The notes below the pieces were generated by a model. It did no database searches. It saw nothing but the letters and a program-made list of their open reading frames with translations, and was not told the origin of the DNA. From positions 1 through 39,653 of the forward strand of contig JANYEB010000209.1 in NCBI GenBank assembly GCA_025363355.1: DNA of 39,653 nt, written 5' to 3'. A program made the position numbers and the translations under genes. Positions 35,344 to 39,653 of the stretch are shown here, one piece after another. Source of the stretch: Chitinophagaceae bacterium (GTDB lineage Bacteria; Bacteroidota; Bacteroidia; Chitinophagales; Chitinophagaceae). How positions within the stretch are numbered: the stretch's first letter is position 1; every line of letters starts with the position of its first letter.

Positions 35344-36771
35344 CTACATAGTTGCTAATTGTACTTTTTGTGTAAGTTCCTGCACGTTTTCTCTAAAAAT
35401 GGTATCTGTATCCATTAAATCTTTAACAGTTTGGCAAGAGTGAATAACTGTGGTATGATCTCTTCCTCCAAAATGTTCTCCAATGGTTTTTAAGGAGTTT
35501 TTAGTGAATCCTTTAGCCAAATACATTGTTATTTGTCTAGCTTGTACAATCTCTCTTTTACGTGTTTTGTGCAAAAGTTTTTCGTAAGGCACACTAAAGA
35601 ATTCGCAAACAATTTTTTGAATAGCATCAATCGTAACTTCTTTGCTAGTTGTGCGAACAAAGTTTCTTAAAACTTTTTTCGCTAATTCAACATCAATATC
35701 TTTTTTGTTTAGAGATGATTGGGCTAATAAAGATATCAATGCCCCTTCAAGTTCTCTAACATTGGTGTTAATATTATAAGCAACATATTTCACAACGTCT
35801 GGGCTTAATTCAAGTCCATCGTTACGCATTTTAGTTTCTAAAATATCAATCCTTGTTTCGTAGTCTGGCAATTGCAAATCTGTGCTTAAACCCCATCTAA
35901 AACGGCTCAACAAACGTTCTTGCATACCATCTAAATCCTTAGGAGATTTATCTGAAGTTAAGATAAGTTGTTTACCACTTTGGTGCAGGTGATTAAAGAT
36001 GGCAAAAAACGCATCTTGACTTTTCTCTGCTTTTGCAAAATATTGCACATCATCAATAATCAATACATCTATTAGTTGATAGAAATGTATAAAATCGTTG
36101 ATAGCATTATTACGGCTATGATCTTGAAATTGATTAATGAATTTTTCACTGCTAACATACAAAACCACTTTGTTAGGGTGAGATCTTTTTACTTGATTAC
36201 CTATTGCTTGAACCAAGTGAGTTTTACCCATTCCTGTTCCACCATATAATACTAATGGATTGAATGAACTTGAGCCTGGTTTCTCTGCAACTGTTTTTCC
36301 AGCACGACGAGCAACTCTATTACATTCGCCCTCAACAAAAGAATCAAACGTATAGTTGTTATTTAATTGCGGGTCAATTTGCATTTTTTTCAAACCCGGA
36401 ATAACAAATGGATTTTTAACAGGGCTATCAATAACAAGCGGAAAACTCATTTCATTATTTGAATAAGTTTTAACAGATGTAGCAGGTACATTAACAGTTC
36501 CACCTCTAGCATTGCCACTATCTACCATTATACGATATTCTAATCTTGCATCTTTACCTAATTCTCTTTTAAGCGTTTTAGCTAATAAGGTAACATAATG
36601 TTCTTCTAAATATTCATAAAAGAATTGACTAGGTACTTGTATCATTAAAACATTGTCTTTAACCTCAACAGGGTTAATAGGCTCGAACCAAGTTTTGAAA
36701 TGTTGCCATTCAACAATATCCTTGATTATTTTTAAACAATTGTTCCAGATGGTTTCGGCAGTTTTGGGCAT
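35344..36771 (-). CDS. dnaA: chromosomal replication initiator protein DnaA
   Basis: The 475-residue protein has all DnaA domains. Domain I is at about 1-80 (WNNCLKIIKDIVEWQHFKTWF). A linker of about 55 residues follows. The AAA+ domain has Walker A GGTGMGKT (177-184), Walker B VLIIDDVQYF (around 237-245) and arginine-finger region LLSRFRWGLS. Domain IV carries the DnaA-box signature GGRDHTTVIHSC. It opens the replication origin and regulates its own promoter. It stands alone; the dnaN-recF neighbours of many bacteria are absent. Start ATG at 36771 gives the expected N-terminus. Length is normal. Confidence 0.98.
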   Translation of the reverse strand: MPKTAETIWNNCLKIIKDIVEWQHFKTWFEPINPVEVKDNVLMIQVPSQFFYEYLEEHYVTLLAKTLKRELGKDARLEYRIMVDSGNARGGTVNVPATSVKTYSNNEMSFPLVIDSPVKNPFVIPGLKKMQIDPQLNNNYTFDSFVEGECNRVARRAGKTVAEKPGSSSFNPLVLYGGTGMGKTHLVQAIGNQVKRSHPNKVVLYVSSEKFINQFQDHSRNNAINDFIHFYQLIDVLIIDDVQYFAKAEKSQDAFFAIFNHLHQSGKQLILTSDKSPKDLDGMQERLLSRFRWGLSTDLQLPDYETRIDILETKMRNDGLELSPDVVKYVAYNINTNVRELEGALISLLAQSSLNKKDIDVELAKKVLRNFVRTTSKEVTIDAIQKIVCEFFSVPYEKLLHKTRKREIVQARQITMYLAKGFTKNSLKTIGEHFGGRDHTTVIHSCQTVKDLMDTDTIFRENVQELTQKVQLATM

Positions 36772-36920
36772 TTTAGTATGAGAACATTTTGTATGTTAAG
36801 TAATATTAGTTGTTTTAGTTTATCAGGTTTCCGAACTAAAAATTTTTCTTATTAACAATTGTTGAAAAACTTTAGCCGGAGTGCGAATATGGAAGTTTTA
36901 TGTTGAAAAAAAAATATTTT

Positions 36921-37856
36921 TTAATTTGTTTTTTTGCTGAGAATTACAGTATGGGCTTTTGACATTTTTTTCTTCTTTTTTCCAAAGAAATTATAGTCTA
37001 ATCTGCCCAAGTGCATACCTGCCCAACCCACTTGATTCACCAAAACATCGCTACCCATTTTATTGTTGTATTTTCTTGGTTGAGGAAATAGTCTGTGCGT
37101 GTGTCCACCAATGATTAAATCTATGTCAAAGCTTTGCTTAGCAAGGATTTCATCACTTACCTTGGCATCATCATACTTATCTCCAAGATGCGATAAACAA
37201 ACAATTAAATCGCAGCCTTCTTTTCTTAAAATAGCAGCAATTTCGTTGGCTTTTGTAATGGGTTCTTCGTAAATAGTGTTACCATACAAATTATCTGGTA
37301 CTAATCCTTGCAATTCAACCCCAACTCCCAAAATGCCAATTTGAACATTTCCTTTTTGAATTATCTTGTAAGGAATCGTTTTGCCTTGCATTGCTGTGTT
37401 GGTAAAATTGTAGTTACAATTAATAATAGGAAAGTTGGCGTGTTGTAATTGATGTGCAAAATTTTCAATACCACCATCAAAGTCGTGATTGCCCATTGTT
37501 GCTGCATCGTAGCCCAACATACTCATTGCTTTTATCTCTGGTTCGCCTTTATATAAGTTAAAATAAGGTGTTCCTTGAAAAATATCTCCTGCATCTAATA
37601 ACAAAATATTTTCTTCTTCGCTTCTAATTTGTTTTATAACAGTTGATCTTGCTGCAACGCCACCTAAACCTGCATTATTGCTACCATCCATTGGAAATGG
37701 ATCTAATCTGCTGTGAACATCGTTTGTGTGCAAAATAGTTAGTGTTCTTTTATTCTCATCATCACTATAACTCTTTGCACTAAGTATTGTAGGCACTGCA
37801 AAAGCTGCACTTGCTAATACAGAATTCTTTATAAACTTTCTTCTATTATTTAGCAT
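36921..37856 (-). CDS. metallophosphatase, catalytic half of a split 5'-nucleotidase (UshA-like)
   Basis: The 311-residue protein begins with a twin-arginine-like signal (NNRRKFIKNSVLASAAFAVP). The UshA-type dinuclear metal motifs follow: TILHTNDVHSR, LLLDAGDIFQGTPYFN, TMGNHDFDGG, VCLSHLGD and IIGGHTHRLFPQPR. It lacks the C-terminal nucleotide-binding domain of UshA, which is encoded by the upstream gene. The two reading frames overlap by 11 bp. Together they would hydrolyse nucleotides or related phosphoesters outside the cytoplasm. Tat export would let it fold with its metals before crossing the membrane. Substrate is not known. Confidence 0.92.
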   Translation of the reverse strand: MLNNRRKFIKNSVLASAAFAVPTILSAKSYSDDENKRTLTILHTNDVHSRLDPFPMDGSNNAGLGGVAARSTVIKQIRSEEENILLLDAGDIFQGTPYFNLYKGEPEIKAMSMLGYDAATMGNHDFDGGIENFAHQLQHANFPIINCNYNFTNTAMQGKTIPYKIIQKGNVQIGILGVGVELQGLVPDNLYGNTIYEEPITKANEIAAILRKEGCDLIVCLSHLGDKYDDAKVSDEILAKQSFDIDLIIGGHTHRLFPQPRKYNNKMGSDVLVNQVGWAGMHLGRLDYNFFGKKKKKMSKAHTVILSKKTN

Positions 37857-38595
37857 AAACTACTCTGTTTTCAATTTTAGCATCAATTGGTTTAGCATTA
37901 CTTGTTAACATTCTAGTGTATTCAAGCAAGGCATCACGCATTAAATAATTGATATTTTGTTTAGGGATTGATTTAAGCATATCACAATTATCTCCACCAT
38001 TTGCAATATAATCACTATTTGCTATTATATATGTAGCAGTTTCGTCAATTGGTTTGCCATCAATTAAAATATCAACAGGTAATTTATCTTTAATGGCATA
38101 AGTGAGCCCTGTAGAAACTGGCCAACCACCTTTTTCACATACTCTACCTAAAAATGATTTCAGTTTATCTCCTTTTAATTCTTGAAGAACAACAAGGTTA
38201 TCAAAAGGCATTAATTCAAATATTTTTCCAACAGTAATATCACCTTTTGGTATGTAAGAACGAATGCCTCCAAAATTAACAAATGCAGCATCTATCTTCT
38301 TCCCAAACTTTTTCTCAGCCATCGTTTTAATAGCATCAGTCATAAAATTACCCAATGGACTTTCTGGTTGTTTTTTAAATAATCCGTGAACAGAAAAACC
38401 AATTACTTCATTCATTGATTTATCCAAACTATCTTTATAAGGCATCAACATTCTTATATAACTACTATCTATATTAGTTTGTTTGTCAACTTTGTAATCT
38501 GAGTAGTTTACCTGTGGAGGCTTAGTTGTGCAAGCATAAACAAATAGTGTTGCAAAAAGAAATGAACTGTATTTTTTAATCTTAGATGAAAACAT
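37846..38595 (-). CDS. 5'-nucleotidase C-terminal-domain lipoprotein
   Basis: The 249-residue protein has a lipoprotein signal with Cys in FVYACTTK. It then consists only of the UshA C-terminal substrate-binding domain: GNFMTDAIKTMAEKKFGKKI, FVNFGGIRSYIPKGDITVGK, ELMPFDNLVVLQELKG and NSDYIANGGDNCDM. There is no metal-binding half. It is translated first; the catalytic half follows with an 11-bp overlap. The pair presumably assembles in the periplasm, with this subunit tied to a membrane. The gene order is the reverse of the domain order in UshA. Confidence 0.9.
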   Translation of the reverse strand: MFSSKIKKYSSFLFATLFVYACTTKPPQVNYSDYKVDKQTNIDSSYIRMLMPYKDSLDKSMNEVIGFSVHGLFKKQPESPLGNFMTDAIKTMAEKKFGKKIDAAFVNFGGIRSYIPKGDITVGKIFELMPFDNLVVLQELKGDKLKSFLGRVCEKGGWPVSTGLTYAIKDKLPVDILIDGKPIDETATYIIANSDYIANGGDNCDMLKSIPKQNINYLMRDALLEYTRMLTSNAKPIDAKIENRVVYAK

Positions 38596-38647
38596 AAGGC
38601 AGTAATAAAAACGAAAATTATGGTTTATTGCAACAGAAAAAGTTTTT

Positions 38648-38679
38648 TTGTTTGTATTTTTTTTTAGAAACTACATTTG
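38648..38679 (+). promoter_or_regulatory. promoter of the DUF3127 gene
   Basis: TTG at 38648-38650 (or 38652-38654) is followed after 21 (or 17) bases by TACATTTG at 38672-38679, an exact TAnnTTTG. The ATG is 16 bases further on. Both elements and spacing fit the Bacteroidota consensus, making this the best promoter in the window. Confidence 0.6.
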
Positions 38680-38695
38680 AAAAAATATTTATAAA

Positions 38696-39070
38696 ATGAG
38701 TTATGAAATTACTGGAAAATTAGTAGTAAAATATGATACTGCTCAAAAGTCAGAAACCTTTAAAACAAGAGAATTTGTAATAGAAAAAACTGAGGATATT
38801 GGTGGAAGAATTATTACTAATTATGTGAAATTTCAATGTGTGCAAGATAAAACTTCAATGCCAGATAGATTTAATATTGGAGACGATATAAAAGTATCTT
38901 TTAATATAAAAGGAACTAAATGGGCAAAAGAAGGAAAGGAAAGTTACTTTACTAATTTAGATGCTTGGAGAATTGAGACAATGAAACTTTCTAATGAAGT
39001 AGCTTCAGATGCACCACCAAGTTACACACCTACTACACCTGAAGAACTAGTAGATGATTTGCCATTTTAG
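38696..39070 (+). CDS. DUF3127 family protein
   Basis: The 124-residue protein matches DUF3127: MSYEITGKLVVKYDTAQKSE, then FKTREFVIEK, then a beta-rich core (NYVKFQCVQDKTSMPDRFNI and GDDIKVSFNIKGTKW). It ends with a short Pro/Asp-rich tail finishing DDLPF, like the acidic tail of single-stranded DNA-binding proteins. The overall size, OB-fold-like pattern and DDLPF tip suggest an SSB-related nucleic-acid-binding role, which is inference. It is a single gene with its own promoter, 57 bp before the synthase start. Confidence 0.85.
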   Translation: MSYEITGKLVVKYDTAQKSETFKTREFVIEKTEDIGGRIITNYVKFQCVQDKTSMPDRFNIGDDIKVSFNIKGTKWAKEGKESYFTNLDAWRIETMKLSNEVASDAPPSYTPTTPEELVDDLPF

Positions 39071-39127
39071 GTTTTAAAATAGTTCACGTATATCCAACAG
39101 TAAAATATAGAAGCAGCTACTAGACTA

Positions 39128-39653
39128 ATGACCACGAATATTGATTTATATACAGATATCAGTAAAGAATGTAGTAGAAATACAACAAAAAAATATAGCA
39201 CTAGTTTTTCAAGTGCCATATTTTTATTGCATGAAGATTTACGACAGCCTATTTATGACATTTATGGTTTTGTAAGATTAGCAGACGAGATTGTAGATAG
39301 CTTTCATCAGTTTGATAAAGTTAATTTGTTAAATGAATTTAAGCAACAAACCCAAAAGGCTATTGACCAAAAAATCAGTCTTAATCCTTTACTTCATTCC
39401 TTTCAGCATACTGTAAACAAATATGCAATAAAGCCATATTTCATTGATTCATTTCTTTACAGTATGGAATTGGATTTAACCAAAAACGAGTATAATAGCA
39501 AGGAATATGAAAAGTATATTTATGGGAGTGCAGAGGTAGTTGGTCTAATGTGTTTACAGGTATTTTGTAACGGCGATGACAATCTTTATGCTGAATTAGA
39601 ACCCTATGCAAAAAAGTTGGGTGCAGCGTTTCAAAAAATTAATTTTTTGAGAG
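39128..39653 (+). CDS. phytoene/squalene synthase family protein, N-terminal part (cut by window edge)
   Basis: From the ATG at 39128 the frame is open to the window end (about 175 residues). It contains the first Asp-rich motif of trans-isoprenyl head-to-head synthases in YGFVRLADEIVDSF (Asp53 to Asp57), the N-terminal KYSTSFSSAIFLL and the later YIYGSAEVVGLMC. The family condenses two prenyl diphosphates, giving phytoene for carotenoids (as in CrtB) or squalene-type products. The second Asp-rich motif should be beyond the window. The choice between phytoene and squalene cannot be made from this part; carotenoid synthesis is common in this group. Confidence 0.88.
   Translation, partial: MTTNIDLYTDISKECSRNTTKKYSTSFSSAIFLLHEDLRQPIYDIYGFVRLADEIVDSFHQFDKVNLLNEFKQQTQKAIDQKISLNPLLHSFQHTVNKYAIKPYFIDSFLYSMELDLTKNEYNSKEYEKYIYGSAEVVGLMCLQVFCNGDDNLYAELEPYAKKLGAAFQKINFLR

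Overview
The window looks like chromosome of a Bacteroidota bacterium, probably near the Chitinophagales. It is AT-rich with almost no strong Shine-Dalgarno sequences. Several genes have a TAnnTTTG-type promoter box close to the start. Three secreted proteins end in type IX secretion (T9SS) sorting domains, and there are Bacteroidota-type families such as DUF3127, DUF2279 and the SpoIIM-DUF4129-DUF4350-MoxR-DUF58 operon. No phage, transposase, CRISPR array, tRNA or rRNA was seen. Most of the window is ordinary housekeeping and envelope DNA; the unexplained part is around 34.0-35.3 kb.

Layout. At 1-683 is the start of an M16 zinc peptidase (minus strand, cut by the window edge). At 862-3915 is a MacAB/Lol-like export operon (HlyD adaptor lipoprotein, FtsX-type permease, LolD-like ATPase) whose last gene overlaps ribonuclease Z tail to tail. 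From 3883 to 9414 runs a minus-strand series: RNase Z, a DUF2279 protein, a methylmalonyl-CoA mutase large subunit, a T9SS-exported cyanophycinase-like protein and an anchored protein of unknown function. An A-type Fe-S carrier (9580-9924) points the other way. From 9930 to 16995 is a second minus-strand run: PlsC-like acyltransferase, uracil-DNA glycosylase, LpxD, an HD-domain hydrolase, a secreted GH13 amylase and an MFS sugar transporter. The last two probably form a starch or maltodextrin module.

At 17163-19852 are a cystathionine beta-synthase-type enzyme with CBS domains, a RluE-like pseudouridine synthase and AlkB. A two-component pair follows (20225-22759): a LuxR-type regulator and a soluble histidine kinase with PAS-like domains. 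The five-gene MoxR operon lies at 22940-28273, and its first three genes all start with TTG. Two large T9SS proteins (28478-31813 and 31904-33763) follow on the minus strand.

The region 33764-35327 holds a REP-like palindrome, a 12-unit tandem array with an exact 21-bp period (34127-34378, degenerate to about 34462), and a helical protein of unknown function (34571-35272) closed by a 38-bp palindromic terminator. Next come dnaA (35344-36771), a 5'-nucleotidase split into two overlapping genes (36921-38595), a DUF3127 protein and the start of a phytoene/squalene synthase.

The best candidate for something undescribed is the 21-bp array and its neighbour. It can be read as a heptad-repeat protein on either strand, or as a helically phased binding array with a CCGTWAT core. 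The sequence alone does not decide between these.
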